From the NCBI GenBank assembly GCA_000720995.1, contig JOEL01000012.1:124001-188000 (forward strand): DNA of 64,000 bases, read 5' to 3'. Made by a program: the position numbers and the translations under genes. How positions within the stretch are numbered: position 1 is the first letter of the stretch; each line of letters opens with the position of its first letter. This DNA is from Streptomyces celluloflavus. GTDB taxonomy: Bacteria > Actinomycetota > Actinomycetes > Streptomycetales > Streptomycetaceae. The notes under the pieces are model-generated. The model searched no databases and was not told the DNA's origin. It saw only the letters and a program-made list of their open reading frames with translations. This document shows positions 25,322 through 34,686 of the stretch, one piece after another.

Positions 25322-27040
25322 ATGCCCCTCGCCCGACCCCGATTCCGACCGCTCCGCCGGCTGCGCGGCCCCCGCAGCCTCGCCGGGCAGCTCTTCGCCA
25401 TGCAGGTCGTGCTGGTGGCCGTGGTCGTCGCGGGCTGCGTGGTGTTCGCGTACGTCAGCGCGGACCGGCAGGCGGCGGCGACGGCGCGGCGCCAGGTGAC
25501 CGCGGCCGCCTGCGCCGTCGCCGACTCCCCGGCCGTCGTGGCGGCGGCCCGCTCGGCGGACCCGACCGCCGCCCTCCAGCCGTACGCCTCCCGCCTGGAG
25601 CGCGACGCGGGCGTCAACTTCGTCGTGGTGATGGCCCCGGACGGGACGCGCTGGACCCATCCGGAGCCGTCCGCGGTCGGCGCGAAGTACCTCGGGCACA
25701 CCGGGCCCGCGCTGCGCGGCGAGGTCTTCGCCGAGACGTACCGGGGGGTGCTCGGTCCGTCCGTACGGGTCGTCGCGCCGGTCCGCGACCCGGCGCAGGG
25801 CGGCCGGATCATCGCGCTGGTCAGTTCCGGGATCACCGTCGAGACGATCAGCGCCGAACTGCGCGACCAGGTGCTGGCGCTGGTCGCGGTGGCGGCGGCC
25901 GCGCTGGTGCTCGGCGGCGCCGGCACGTATGTCATCAACGCCCGGCTGCGGCGGCATACGCACGGGATGAACGCCGCCGAGCTGAGCCGGATGCACGACT
26001 ACCACCACGCGGCGCTGCACGCGGTGCGCGAGGGGCTGCTGATGCTGGACGGGCGGCGCCGGGTGGCCCTGATCAACGACGGCGGGCGGGAGCTGCTCGG
26101 GCTCTCCGGTGAGGTGGTGGGCCGTTCCGTGGCCGGACTGGGGCTGCCCGAGGCGCTCACCGAGGCGCTGGCGGCGCCCGGCCCGCGCGTCGACGAACTC
26201 CATCTCACCGCCGAGCGGGTCCTCGTCGTCAACAGCGCGCCGGTCTGGGGTGGCGAGCACCGCGGCAGTGTCATCACCCTCCGCGATCACACCGAACTCC
26301 AGTCCCTGTCAGGGGAGTTGGACTCCGTACGCGGTTTCGCGGAGGCGCTGCGCTCACAGGCCCACGAGGCCGCCAACCGGCTGCACACCGTGGTCTCGCT
26401 GATCGAACTGGGGCGGGCCGAGGAGGCCGTGGAGTTCGCGACGGCGGAGCTGGAGCTGGCCCAGGCGCTGACCGACCAGGTCGTCGGCGCGGTCGCCGAA
26501 CCGGTGCTCGCCGCGCTGCTGCTCGGCAAGGCGGCACAGGCCAACGAGCACGGCGTCGAGCTGACGCTGACCCCCGACAGCCGCATCGACGACGGGCTGC
26601 TGCCGCCCGGTCTGCCCGCCCGCGATCTGGTGACGGTGCTGGGCAACCTCGTCGACAACGCCATCGACGCCGCCGCGCCGACCCAGGAGCACGGCGCCGC
26701 CGATCCGCCGCCGCAGGTGCGGGTCACCGCGCGGGCGGTCGCCGGTGAGCTGCTGCTGTGCGTCGCGGACAACGGGCCGGGGGTGGCCGACGGCGCCGCC
26801 GAGGAGGTCTTCCGGCGGGGCTGGAGCACCAAGCCGAACACCCTGAGCACCCTGAACGCCACGGCCGCCACAGCCACCGCGGCGGGCGCCGCCACCGCCG
26901 GAGCCGCGCGCGGTCTCGGGCTCGCCCTCGTCCAGCAGGCCGTACGGCGCAACGGCGGCACCATCACACTCGACCGCGCCCCGGAGGGCGGCGCGCGGTT
27001 CACCGTCCGGCTGCCGCTGCACGCGCGGGTGACGGTATGA
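25322..27040 (+). CDS. Sensor histidine kinase, CitA/DcuS/DctS family
   Basis: 572 aa. Plan: first membrane helix (about residues 25-45), an extracytoplasmic PDC-type ligand domain (about 46-185), second helix (about 188-210), a cytoplasmic PAS domain (about 220-330), a SpoOB-type phosphoacceptor helix (LRSQAHEAANRLHTVVSLIE, His near residue 345) and a HATPase_c domain with NLVDNAIDAA and a DNGPG box. This is the plan of citrate/C4-dicarboxylate sensors, which detect ligand outside the cell. The divergent dctA supports C4-dicarboxylates as the signal. An Ala/Thr-rich insert (about 506-525) sits in the ATP lid. Confidence 0.93.
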   Translation: MPLARPRFRPLRRLRGPRSLAGQLFAMQVVLVAVVVAGCVVFAYVSADRQAAATARRQVTAAACAVADSPAVVAAARSADPTAALQPYASRLERDAGVNFVVVMAPDGTRWTHPEPSAVGAKYLGHTGPALRGEVFAETYRGVLGPSVRVVAPVRDPAQGGRIIALVSSGITVETISAELRDQVLALVAVAAAALVLGGAGTYVINARLRRHTHGMNAAELSRMHDYHHAALHAVREGLLMLDGRRRVALINDGGRELLGLSGEVVGRSVAGLGLPEALTEALAAPGPRVDELHLTAERVLVVNSAPVWGGEHRGSVITLRDHTELQSLSGELDSVRGFAEALRSQAHEAANRLHTVVSLIELGRAEEAVEFATAELELAQALTDQVVGAVAEPVLAALLLGKAAQANEHGVELTLTPDSRIDDGLLPPGLPARDLVTVLGNLVDNAIDAAAPTQEHGAADPPPQVRVTARAVAGELLLCVADNGPGVADGAAEEVFRRGWSTKPNTLSTLNATAATATAAGAATAGAARGLGLALVQQAVRRNGGTITLDRAPEGGARFTVRLPLHARVTV

Positions 27041-27098
27041 CGCGCGCGGCCGGACCGGCCTGCGCCGGTGGCGGGGGCCCTGCGAGAGGATGGGCCCG

Positions 27099-27779
27099 GT
27101 GACCACTCCCGACATCCGCGTCCTCATCGTCGAGGACGACCCCGTCGCCGCCGACGCGCACGCCCTGTACGTCAGACGGGTGCCCGGCTTCGCCGTCTGC
27201 GGCACCGTGCACTCCGGCGGCGACGCCCGCCGCCACCTCGACCAGCACCCCGTCGATCTGCTGCTGCTCGACCTCTACCTGCCCGACGGCCACGGACTGC
27301 ACCTGGTGCGGACGCTGCGCGCGGCCGGTCAGAGCGCCGATGTCATCGCGGTGACCTCGGCCCGCGATCTGGCGATGGTGCGCGAGGGCGTCTCGCTCGG
27401 CGTCGTGCAGTACGTGCTGAAACCGTTCACCTTCGCCACCCTGCGCGAACGGCTCGTCCGCTACGCCGATTTCCGCGCCACCGCGGGCGAGGCCAGCGGT
27501 CAGGACGAGGTGGACCGGGCGATCGCCGCGCTGCGCTCACCGCGGCCGGCCGCGCTCCCCAAGGGGCTGACCGCGGCCACCCTGCGGGTGGTGACCGACG
27601 GGCTGCGCGCCGCCGACGGCGGGCTGACCGCGGCCGAGGCGGGGGCCGGCGTCGGGATCTCCCGGATCACCGCCCGCCGCTATCTCGAACACCTGGTGGA
27701 GACCGGCCGGGCCGCCCGCGCCCCGCAGTACGGCCAGGTGGGCCGCCCCGAACTGCGGTACCGCTGGTCGGGCCATTGA
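27099..27779 (+). CDS. Response regulator, CitB/DcuR family
   Basis: 226 aa from the GTG at 27099, which has GAGAGGA 8 nt upstream; the in-frame ATG at 27090 lies inside that site. The receiver domain has VEDD near its start, the phosphoacceptor Asp in LLLLDLYLPDG and the Lys in VLKPFTF. The C-terminal domain has a helix-turn-helix (LTAAEAGAGVGISRITARRYLEHLVETG) of the CitB/DcuR type. It begins 58 bp after the partner kinase and probably activates dctA through the inverted repeat at 25275. Confidence 0.93.
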   Translation: MTTPDIRVLIVEDDPVAADAHALYVRRVPGFAVCGTVHSGGDARRHLDQHPVDLLLLDLYLPDGHGLHLVRTLRAAGQSADVIAVTSARDLAMVREGVSLGVVQYVLKPFTFATLRERLVRYADFRATAGEASGQDEVDRAIAALRSPRPAALPKGLTAATLRVVTDGLRAADGGLTAAEAGAGVGISRITARRYLEHLVETGRAARAPQYGQVGRPELRYRWSGH

Positions 27780-27843
27780 CCCGCCCCGGCGGCTGACCCT
27801 ACGGTCACCGAGCAGCCCCTTGTGGCCAGTTGGAGGTCGTGCC

Positions 27844-29202
27844 GTGCGCCCCACCGCCCCGCTGATCCTGCTCACCGCCGCCCTGCTGGCCGCCGGTACG
27901 CTCACCGCCTGCGGCAGCGGGTCCGAGAGCGACCGCGACACCGTCAAGGTCGCCTTCGTCAAGGACACCAACGGCAAGGTCACCCTCCGGGACGACTACG
28001 TCCGGCTCGTGGCGCGGCAGTTCGAGAGAGCCCACCCCGGCAAGAAGGTCCGGCTCATCCCGGTCCAGGCCGCGGAGAACGACTACTACACCAAGATCCA
28101 GCAGATGATGCGCTCCTCGAAGACCGCGCCCGACCTGGTCTACGAGGACACCTTCCTGATCAACTCCGATATCCGGGCCGGGCTGCTGCGGCCCCTGGAC
28201 GGCTACCTCCGCACCTGGGACCAGTGGGGGCAGTTCGAACCGTCCGCCAAGGACGCGGCGAAGGGGCCGGACGGCCACACCTACGGCGTCCCGGACGGTA
28301 CGGACACCCGCGGGCTGTGGTTCAACAAGAAGATCTTCCGGCGGGCCGGGCTGCCCGCCGACTGGCGGCCCCGGACCTGGGACGAGGTGCTGGACGCGGC
28401 CCGGACGGTCAAGCGAAAGGTGCCCGGCGTCATCCCGCTGAACGTCTTCACCGGCAAGAGCGCGGGCGAGGCCGCCGTCATGCAGGGCTTCGAGATGCTG
28501 CTCTACGGCACCGGGCAGCAGCTCCACGACCCGGTCAGCGGCAAGTGGGTCACCGGCGGCAAGGGCTTCCGGGACAGCCTGGCCTTCCTCGACACGGTCT
28601 ACCGCGAGCACCTGGGCCCCGAGGTGTCCGACGCGCTCAGCCCCAGCATCCAGACCCGGGTCGCCGCCGAACTGCTGCCCGAGGAGAAGCTCGCCATCGA
28701 CCTCGACGGCTCGTGGCTGGGCCAGCAGTGGCAGCCGACCGGCGGCAGACCGTGGCCCGCGTGGTCCACGACGCTCGGCCAGGCCCCCTTCCCCACCCGG
28801 CACGGCGCCCCGCCCGGCGCCGTCAGCCTGGCCGGCGGCTGGACGTGGTCGGTGCCGAGCCGGGCCCGGCAGCCGGAGCTGGCCTGGCAGCTGATCCAGA
28901 CCTTCCAGTCGCGGCCCAACGCCCTCGAATGGTGCGTACGGGGCGCGCAGATCGCGGTACGCGGGGATGTCGCCGCCGACCCGCGCTATCTGTCGTCGGT
29001 ACCGGGCATCGGCTTCTTCACCGGTCTGGTCAAGGTCAGCCGGTACCGGCCCGCGCTGCCCGACTACCCCAAGGTGTCCGCGGCGATCGGCGAGGCGATG
29101 GAGGCGGTCACCGCGGGCGAGGCCACGCCGGAGAAAGCGGCCGCGGAGTACGACGGGCAGTTGGCGTCCCTCACCGGCGGCCACGTCGTCGCCAGGCCAT
29201 GA
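27844..29202 (+). CDS. Extracellular sugar-binding lipoprotein of an ABC importer (SBP family 1)
   Basis: 452 aa from the GTG at 27844, with TGGAGG 7 nt upstream. A lipoprotein signal ends in the lipobox L-T-A-C23, so the mature protein is anchored on the outer face of the membrane. The rest has the family-1 solute-binding pattern, including VRLIPVQAAENDYYTKIQ, a PDLVYEDTF hinge segment and GLWFNKKIF. It is followed with a 4-nt overlap by two permease genes. Carbohydrate is the likely substrate class; the exact sugar cannot be read from sequence. No ATPase of this importer type is nearby, so it probably uses a shared MsiK-like ATPase. Confidence 0.93.
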   Translation: MRPTAPLILLTAALLAAGTLTACGSGSESDRDTVKVAFVKDTNGKVTLRDDYVRLVARQFERAHPGKKVRLIPVQAAENDYYTKIQQMMRSSKTAPDLVYEDTFLINSDIRAGLLRPLDGYLRTWDQWGQFEPSAKDAAKGPDGHTYGVPDGTDTRGLWFNKKIFRRAGLPADWRPRTWDEVLDAARTVKRKVPGVIPLNVFTGKSAGEAAVMQGFEMLLYGTGQQLHDPVSGKWVTGGKGFRDSLAFLDTVYREHLGPEVSDALSPSIQTRVAAELLPEEKLAIDLDGSWLGQQWQPTGGRPWPAWSTTLGQAPFPTRHGAPPGAVSLAGGWTWSVPSRARQPELAWQLIQTFQSRPNALEWCVRGAQIAVRGDVAADPRYLSSVPGIGFFTGLVKVSRYRPALPDYPKVSAAIGEAMEAVTAGEATPEKAAAEYDGQLASLTGGHVVARP

Positions 29203-30113
29203 CCGGCGCCGTCCCGCACGCCGCTCGCCCGGCCCCGGCGCCCCGCCCCGCGGCCGTCCGCAGGGGGCTGCTGCGCTGGTCCCCGCTCGCCCCGGCCACC
29301 GTCCTGCTGCTGCTCTTCCTCGCCGGGCCGGTCGGCTACTGCTGCTATCTCGCCCTCACCGACACCCAGCTGACCGGCCAGGAGTCGGCGTCCTTCGTCG
29401 GCCTGGCCAACTTCCGGCGCGCCGTCACCGACCCCGCGTTCCTCAATGCGGTGGTGCTGACGCTGGTGTTCACCGCCCTCTCCTCGCTCCTCGGCCAGAA
29501 CACCCTGGGCCTCGCGCTGGCGGCTCTGCTGCGGCGCGCCTCGCGGCCCGTCCGTGCGGTCACCGGTGCGGTGGTGATCACCGCCTGGGTGCTCCCGGAG
29601 ATCGTCGCGGGCTTTCTGCTCTACACCTTCTTCGAACGGCGCGGGACCCTCAACGCCCTCCTCGCCTGGCTCCATCTGCCCACCCAGAACTGGCTGTTCA
29701 CGCTCCCCATCCTCGCCGTGTCGTTCGCCAACGTCTGGCGCGGCACGGCCTTCTCGATGCTGATCTACTCGGCGGCGCTGGCCGGGATTCCCCAGGAGGT
29801 CACCGAGTCCGCGGAGGTCGACGGCGCGGGCGGACTGCGGCGGCTGTGGCACATCACGCTGCCGATGATCCGCCGCTCCATCGGTACCAATCTGATGCTC
29901 AACACCCTCCAGACGCTCTCCGTCTTCGGGCTCATCTGGACGATGACCCGCGGCGGCCCCGGCGACCGCAGCCAGACGCTGCCGGTGTTCATGTACGACC
30001 AGGCGTTCATGAAGTCCCTGATCGGCTACGGCACCGCGGTGGCGCTGCTGCTGCTCGTGGTGGGCGCGCTGTTCTCGGTGGTCTCGCTGCGGCTGCTGCG
30101 CGAGGAGGTCTGA
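29199..30113 (+). CDS. Sugar ABC importer permease, MalF type
   Basis: 304 aa from an ATG overlapping the lipoprotein stop (ATGA). Six membrane helices are visible, with the EAA loop EVTESAEVDGAGGLRRLWHI that docks on the ATPase. N-terminal Pro/Ala-rich residues lie in the cytoplasm. Its stop overlaps the next start (TGATG), so the importer operon is tightly coupled. Confidence 0.93.
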   Translation: MTGAVPHAARPAPAPRPAAVRRGLLRWSPLAPATVLLLLFLAGPVGYCCYLALTDTQLTGQESASFVGLANFRRAVTDPAFLNAVVLTLVFTALSSLLGQNTLGLALAALLRRASRPVRAVTGAVVITAWVLPEIVAGFLLYTFFERRGTLNALLAWLHLPTQNWLFTLPILAVSFANVWRGTAFSMLIYSAALAGIPQEVTESAEVDGAGGLRRLWHITLPMIRRSIGTNLMLNTLQTLSVFGLIWTMTRGGPGDRSQTLPVFMYDQAFMKSLIGYGTAVALLLLVVGALFSVVSLRLLREEV

Positions 30114-30949
30114 TGCCCCGCCGCCCGTCCCGCGCCACCCGCCACCGCCTCGCCGCCGACGCCGCGCTGCTGGTCACCGCCGCGGCCTTCGCCGTCCCGC
30201 TGGCCTGGCTGGTGCTGTCGTCGCTGGACACCGGCGCGACGCTGCGGGTACGGCTGCCGGATGCGCCCGGGGTGGCCAACTTCGCGGCGGTGCTGACCGA
30301 CGAGATCACCTTCACGCCGATGCTCAACAGCCTGCTGCTGTGCGGCGGCGCGACGTCGCTCACGATGGTCTGCGCGGCGCTGGCCGCCTATCCGCTCTCC
30401 CGCTTCCGGGCCCGCTTCAGCCGCCCGTACCTGCTGACCGTCCTGTTCTCGACCTGTCTGCCGGTCACCGCGCTCATGGTCCCGGTCTACGGACTCTTCG
30501 TCCGGGTCGATCTGATCGACACGATGTACGGCACCGCGCTCTTCCTGGCCACCGCCCAGCTCCCGTTCGCCATCTGGCTGCTGAAGAACTTCATGGACGG
30601 GGTGCCCAGGGCGCTGGAGGAGGCGGCCTGGACGGACGGCGCCTCCTGGGCGCAGACGCTGCTGCGGATCGTCCTGCCGCTGATGGGCCCCGGGTTCGGG
30701 GTCGTGACCGTGTACACGTTCATCATGATGTGGGGCAATTTCTTCGTCCCCTTCATGCTGCTGCTCTCCCCCGAGCAACTGCCCGCGTCCGTCAGCATCT
30801 TCACCTTCTTCGGCAACTACCAGGGCATCGCCTTCGGCGAACTCGCCGCCTTCTCCCTCCTGTACTCGACGCCGGTGCTCCTGCTGTACCTCCTGATCTC
30901 CCGGCGGCTGGGCGGCGGATTCGCGCTCGGCGGCGCGGTGAAGGGCTGA
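30113..30949 (+). CDS. Sugar ABC importer permease, MalG type
   Basis: 278 aa starting in TGATG. Six helices, with the EAA motif ALEEAAWTDGASWAQTLLRI in the fourth cytoplasmic loop. It forms the heterodimeric membrane channel with the preceding permease. The operon ends here without an ATP-binding gene; the ATPase 190 bp downstream is of the MacB exporter class and does not fit this importer. Confidence 0.93.
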   Translation: MPRRPSRATRHRLAADAALLVTAAAFAVPLAWLVLSSLDTGATLRVRLPDAPGVANFAAVLTDEITFTPMLNSLLLCGGATSLTMVCAALAAYPLSRFRARFSRPYLLTVLFSTCLPVTALMVPVYGLFVRVDLIDTMYGTALFLATAQLPFAIWLLKNFMDGVPRALEEAAWTDGASWAQTLLRIVLPLMGPGFGVVTVYTFIMMWGNFFVPFMLLLSPEQLPASVSIFTFFGNYQGIAFGELAAFSLLYSTPVLLLYLLISRRLGGGFALGGAVKG

Positions 30950-30998
30950 TCCCGTACGCGCCACCGGTGACGGCCCGTAGGCCAAAGGTCGGACGCGG

Positions 30999-31058
30999 AT
31001 CCCCCCAGGGGATGACGGCGGCGGGCCCGGTCGGACTTTCGGCCGGTCCGGCTTTCGG
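30999..31058. promoter_or_regulatory. Inverted repeat plus tandem direct repeats upstream of the MacB-type ABC genes
   Basis: ATCCCC-CCA-GGGGAT (30999-31013) is an exact inverted repeat. After 14 nt, CGGTCGGACTTTCGG (31028-31042) and CGGTCCGGCTTTCGG (31044-31058) match at 13 of 15 positions with a 16-bp period. The block is 81-140 bp before the GTG of the ABC ATPase gene, in a 189-bp gap. Confidence 0.45.
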
Positions 31059-31138
31059 TCCCTGCGGCCGAGGTGCCGGGCGCCCCGCGCGGCCGAGAAT
31101 GGGGACCTCACCTTCCGTCCCCCTCCAGGAGTCCCCCC

Positions 31139-31930
31139 GTGTCCCACGCGACCGCCTTCCCCGGCTCACCCGCCCCCGCCCGAGCCACCGCGGCCGTCGC
31201 CGCCCGTGCGACGGACCTGAGCAAGGTCTACGGCCGGGACGAGACCCGGGTGGTGGCGCTGGACTCGGTCTCCGTCGAGTTCGGCAAGGCCCGGTTCACG
31301 GCGATCATGGGCCCGTCCGGGTCCGGCAAGTCCACGCTGATGCACTGCATGGCCGGTCTGGACTCGATATCCGGCGGCTCCGCCCGGATCGGTGATGTCG
31401 AACTGGCATCGCTGGGCGACAAGCAGCTGACCCGGCTGCGCCGCGACAAGATCGGTTTCATCTTCCAGGCGTTCAACCTGCTGCCCACCCTGACCGCCCT
31501 GGAGAACATCACGCTGCCGATGGACATCGCCGGCCGCAAGCCCGACCAGCAGTGGCTGAACAACGTCATCGAGACCGTGGGCCTGTCCGGCCGGCTGACG
31601 CACCGGCCCGCGCAGCTCTCCGGCGGCCAGCAGCAGCGGGTGGCGGTGGCGCGGGCGCTGGCCGCCCAGCCGGAGATCATCTTCGCCGACGAGCCGACCG
31701 GCAACCTCGACTCCCGCTCCGGCGCCGAAGTCCTGGGCTTCCTGCGGGAGTCGGTGCGGGCGATGGACCAGACCGTGGTGATGGTCACCCACGACCCGGT
31801 AGCCGCCGGGTACGCGGACCGGGTGATCTTCCTCGCCGACGGCCGGATCGTCGAGGAGCTGCACGAGCCGACCGCCGACGCGGTGCTGGACCGGATGCGG
31901 CTGTTCGACGCCAAGGGCCGGACGAGCTGA
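31139..31930 (+). CDS. ABC transporter ATP-binding protein, MacB/LolD type
   Basis: 263 aa from the GTG at 31139, with AGGAG 7 nt upstream. All ATPase motifs are intact: Walker A GPSGSGKST, Q-loop FQAFNLLPTLTALEN, signature LSGGQQQRVAVARAL, Walker B IIFADEPTGNLD and switch TH in VVMVTHD. The LLPTLTALENI and PTGNLDS patterns are typical of the MacB/LolD class that partners FtsX-like permeases, which the next gene encodes. Such pairs act by mechanotransmission on lipids, peptides or drugs; the substrate is not evident. Confidence 0.95.
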   Translation: MSHATAFPGSPAPARATAAVAARATDLSKVYGRDETRVVALDSVSVEFGKARFTAIMGPSGSGKSTLMHCMAGLDSISGGSARIGDVELASLGDKQLTRLRRDKIGFIFQAFNLLPTLTALENITLPMDIAGRKPDQQWLNNVIETVGLSGRLTHRPAQLSGGQQQRVAVARALAAQPEIIFADEPTGNLDSRSGAEVLGFLRESVRAMDQTVVMVTHDPVAAGYADRVIFLADGRIVEELHEPTADAVLDRMRLFDAKGRTS

Positions 31931-32013
31931 CGCCGGCGCCCCGGACACCGGGCACGACGCCCGCCACTCTGCCGTATCCCGTGTAACCGCACCCCAGGAC
32001 TGACACCACCACC

Positions 32014-34587
32014 ATGCTGCGTACCGCTCTGCGCAATGTCCTCGCGCACAAGGCCCGCCTGATGATGACCGCGCTCGCGGTCCTGCTGGGCACCGCCTTC
32101 GTCGCCGGCACCCTCATCTTCAGCGACACCATCGGCGAGGCCGCCAAGAACGCCTCCACCAGGAACCTCAAGGACGTGGCCGTCTCGGTCGAGACCGTCC
32201 GGACCGGCACCGACGACGAGAGCGCGGACGGCAAACGGACCACCGCCCTCGACGAGAAACTGGCCGCCCGCATCCGCGCCCTGCCCGGTGTGGCGAACGT
32301 GCGGTCCGACGTCACCGGACCGGCGACCCTCGCCGGCAAGGACGGCCGGCCGGTCGGCGAGGACTGGCGCAACCGCGCCGTCAACTACCTGCCGGGCACG
32401 GACGGCCGGGACGACCGCTATCCGCTGGTGCAGGGCCGGGGGCCCGCCGCCGCGGACGAGCTGGCGCTGGCCGAGGCCACCGCGAAGGCCGCCGGCTACC
32501 GGATCGGCGACACGGTGCGGTTCGCCACCGACGGCCCGGTGCTGACGAAGAAGCTGGTCGGCATCGTCTCCACCGACGACCGGCAGGTGATCGCGGGCGG
32601 CAGTCTGGCGCTCTTCGACACCGCCACCGCGCAGCGGCTGTATCTGCACCCCGGCCAGTTCAGCGAGCTGGTGGTGACGACGCACCCCGGCACCGACCAG
32701 CAGGCGCTGACCGCGCAGGTCCGGGCGCTGCTGCCCAAGGACCGTGCCACGGCGACCAGCGGTGCCGAACTCGCCGCCCAGCAGGCCAAGATGGTCACCG
32801 CGCAGAACAGCGCGATGAGCAAGACCCTGCTGACCTTCGCCGGTATCGCCCTGTTCGTCGGCGTCTTCCTCATCGCCAACACCTTCACCATGCTGATCTC
32901 CCAGCGCAGCCGCGAGATCGCGCTGATGCGGGCGATCGGCGCCTCGCGCCGGCAGGTCGTCCGCTCGGTGCTGGCCGAGGCGGGGCTGCTGGGGCTCCTC
33001 TCGTCCGCCGTCGGCTTCGCGCTGGGCGCCGGTATCGCGGTGGGCCTGCGGGCGGTGCTCGACGCCAACGGCGCGCACTTCCCGGACGGCCCGGTCGTCG
33101 TCAAGCCGACCACGGTGCTCTACACGCTGGCGGTGGGTGTCGTGGTGACCGTACTGGCCGCCTGGCTGCCGTCCCGCAAGGCCGCGAAGATCGCCCCGGT
33201 GGAGGCGCTGAACACCGTCGAGGCGCCCCTCGCACCGCGCAGCCTGGTCCTGCGCAACTCCCTCGGACTGCTCGTCACCGGCGTCGGCGTGGCGGTGATG
33301 CTCTACCTCTCCACCTTCGACGTCGCCGACGAGAACAATCTGCTGCTCGCCATGGCCGGCTCGATGCTGACGCTGGTCGGCATGATCATCCTTGCGCCGC
33401 TGCTCTCCCGTCCGCTGGTCTCGCTGGCCGGCCTTGTCACCACCCGGCTCTTCGGCATCAGCGGCAAGCTGGCCAAGGAGAACGCGCTGCGCAATCCGCG
33501 CCGCACCGCCGCGACCGCGTCGTCGCTGATGATCGGGCTCACCCTGATCACCGGTATGACGGTCGTCGGGGAGTCGGCGCAGCGGGGCATGGACAAGATG
33601 GCGGCGACCGGTCTGACGGCCGACTACAAGGTCACGGCCGGCAGCGTCATGACCGGTCTGGACCCCGAGCTGTCCAAGAAGGTGGCGCAGGTGCCGGGTG
33701 TGCGGGCGATGGTGCCGCTGCGCGGGACGTTCTTCAAGGCCGGCGACGGCTTCGGCCGCCTGACCGGCACCGACCTCGCGCAGCTCCCGGCCGTCACCGC
33801 GCTGGACTTCACCCAGGGCTCGCTGGACGCGGTCCGGGCCGGCGGTATCGCCGTCTCGGAGAAGGAGGCCGCGGAGCACCACTGGAAGGCCGGTGACCAG
33901 GTCACGGTGGAGTTCAGCGACAAGCCGTCCGACGCGGGCAAGCAGACCAAGCTGAAGGTCGCCGCGGTCTACCGGGACAACCAGGTGATCGGTACGTCCT
34001 TCGCCGATATGTCACTGGTGGACCCGCACCTGCCGCGGCCCAAGAACGACGAACTGCTGGTGAAGGCCGACGGCGGCGGCTCCGAGAAGATCGCCGAGGA
34101 GATCCGGCACGCGCTCGGCGACAGTCCGCTGCTGAAGGTCCAGAGCCACGCCGATCTGAGCCGGGAGGCCGCCGGGGAGATCGACACGATCATGAACATG
34201 GTCCTGGGGCTGCTGGCCATGGCCCTGGTCATCGCGGTGGTCGGTGTCGTCAACACCCTGGCCATGTCGGTCTTCGAGCGGACCCGCGAGATCGGGATGC
34301 TGCGGGCGATCGGACTGGCCCGCAGCGGCATCAAGCAGATGGTCCGGCTGGAGTCGGTGGTCATCTCGCTGTTCGGGGCGGTGCTCGGCATGGGCGTGGG
34401 CATCTTCCTCGCCTGGTCCGGCGGCCAGCTGACCGGCTCGGCCTTCCCGACGTACGAGATGGTGCTGCCCTGGGGACGGCTCGGGCTGTTCCTGCTGATC
34501 GCGCTGGTCGTGGGCGTACTGGCCGCGCTCTGGCCGGCCCGCCGGGCCGCCCGGCTGAACATGCTGGAGGCGATCGGCGCGCAGTGA
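32014..34587 (+). CDS. FtsX/MacB-type ABC permease, two FtsX modules
   Basis: 857 aa. An N-terminal helix (about residues 15-37) and a large extracytoplasmic domain (about 40-260) precede a three-helix FtsX module (about 268-390), two further helices (about 410-460), a fusion seam near 485-530, a second extracytoplasmic domain (about 530-720) and a second FtsX module (about 730-850). Both modules carry the R-(S/T)-REI-(A/G)-(L/M)-(M/L)-RAIG(A/L) coupling helix. It forms one transporter with the ATPase gene 83 bp upstream. The ribosome site is weak. Cargo unknown. Confidence 0.93.
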   Translation: MLRTALRNVLAHKARLMMTALAVLLGTAFVAGTLIFSDTIGEAAKNASTRNLKDVAVSVETVRTGTDDESADGKRTTALDEKLAARIRALPGVANVRSDVTGPATLAGKDGRPVGEDWRNRAVNYLPGTDGRDDRYPLVQGRGPAAADELALAEATAKAAGYRIGDTVRFATDGPVLTKKLVGIVSTDDRQVIAGGSLALFDTATAQRLYLHPGQFSELVVTTHPGTDQQALTAQVRALLPKDRATATSGAELAAQQAKMVTAQNSAMSKTLLTFAGIALFVGVFLIANTFTMLISQRSREIALMRAIGASRRQVVRSVLAEAGLLGLLSSAVGFALGAGIAVGLRAVLDANGAHFPDGPVVVKPTTVLYTLAVGVVVTVLAAWLPSRKAAKIAPVEALNTVEAPLAPRSLVLRNSLGLLVTGVGVAVMLYLSTFDVADENNLLLAMAGSMLTLVGMIILAPLLSRPLVSLAGLVTTRLFGISGKLAKENALRNPRRTAATASSLMIGLTLITGMTVVGESAQRGMDKMAATGLTADYKVTAGSVMTGLDPELSKKVAQVPGVRAMVPLRGTFFKAGDGFGRLTGTDLAQLPAVTALDFTQGSLDAVRAGGIAVSEKEAAEHHWKAGDQVTVEFSDKPSDAGKQTKLKVAAVYRDNQVIGTSFADMSLVDPHLPRPKNDELLVKADGGGSEKIAEEIRHALGDSPLLKVQSHADLSREAAGEIDTIMNMVLGLLAMALVIAVVGVVNTLAMSVFERTREIGMLRAIGLARSGIKQMVRLESVVISLFGAVLGMGVGIFLAWSGGQLTGSAFPTYEMVLPWGRLGLFLLIALVVGVLAALWPARRAARLNMLEAIGAQ

Positions 34588-34599
34588 TCCGCACGACGC

Positions 34600-34643
34600 A
34601 CGGCGGCGCGCCTTCCCTCGGCCGAGGGGAGGCGCGCCGCCGT
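34600..34643. terminator. Bidirectional hairpin between convergent permease gene and pfkA
   Basis: A 44-nt near-perfect palindrome with a single G-U position, centred at 34621/34622. It lies 12 bp after the permease stop and 44 bp from the pfkA stop. Confidence 0.85.
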
Positions 34644-34686
34644 GGTGGTGATGCGCGGTGTGTGCCGCGGGGGGCGGAGCCGGGGC

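Noticed and set aside
31139-31930. ABC ATPase as the missing ATPase of the upstream sugar importer
   Set aside because: It lacks the C-terminal regulatory domain of MalK/MsiK, has MacB/LolD-type motifs, and is followed by its own FtsX-type permease.
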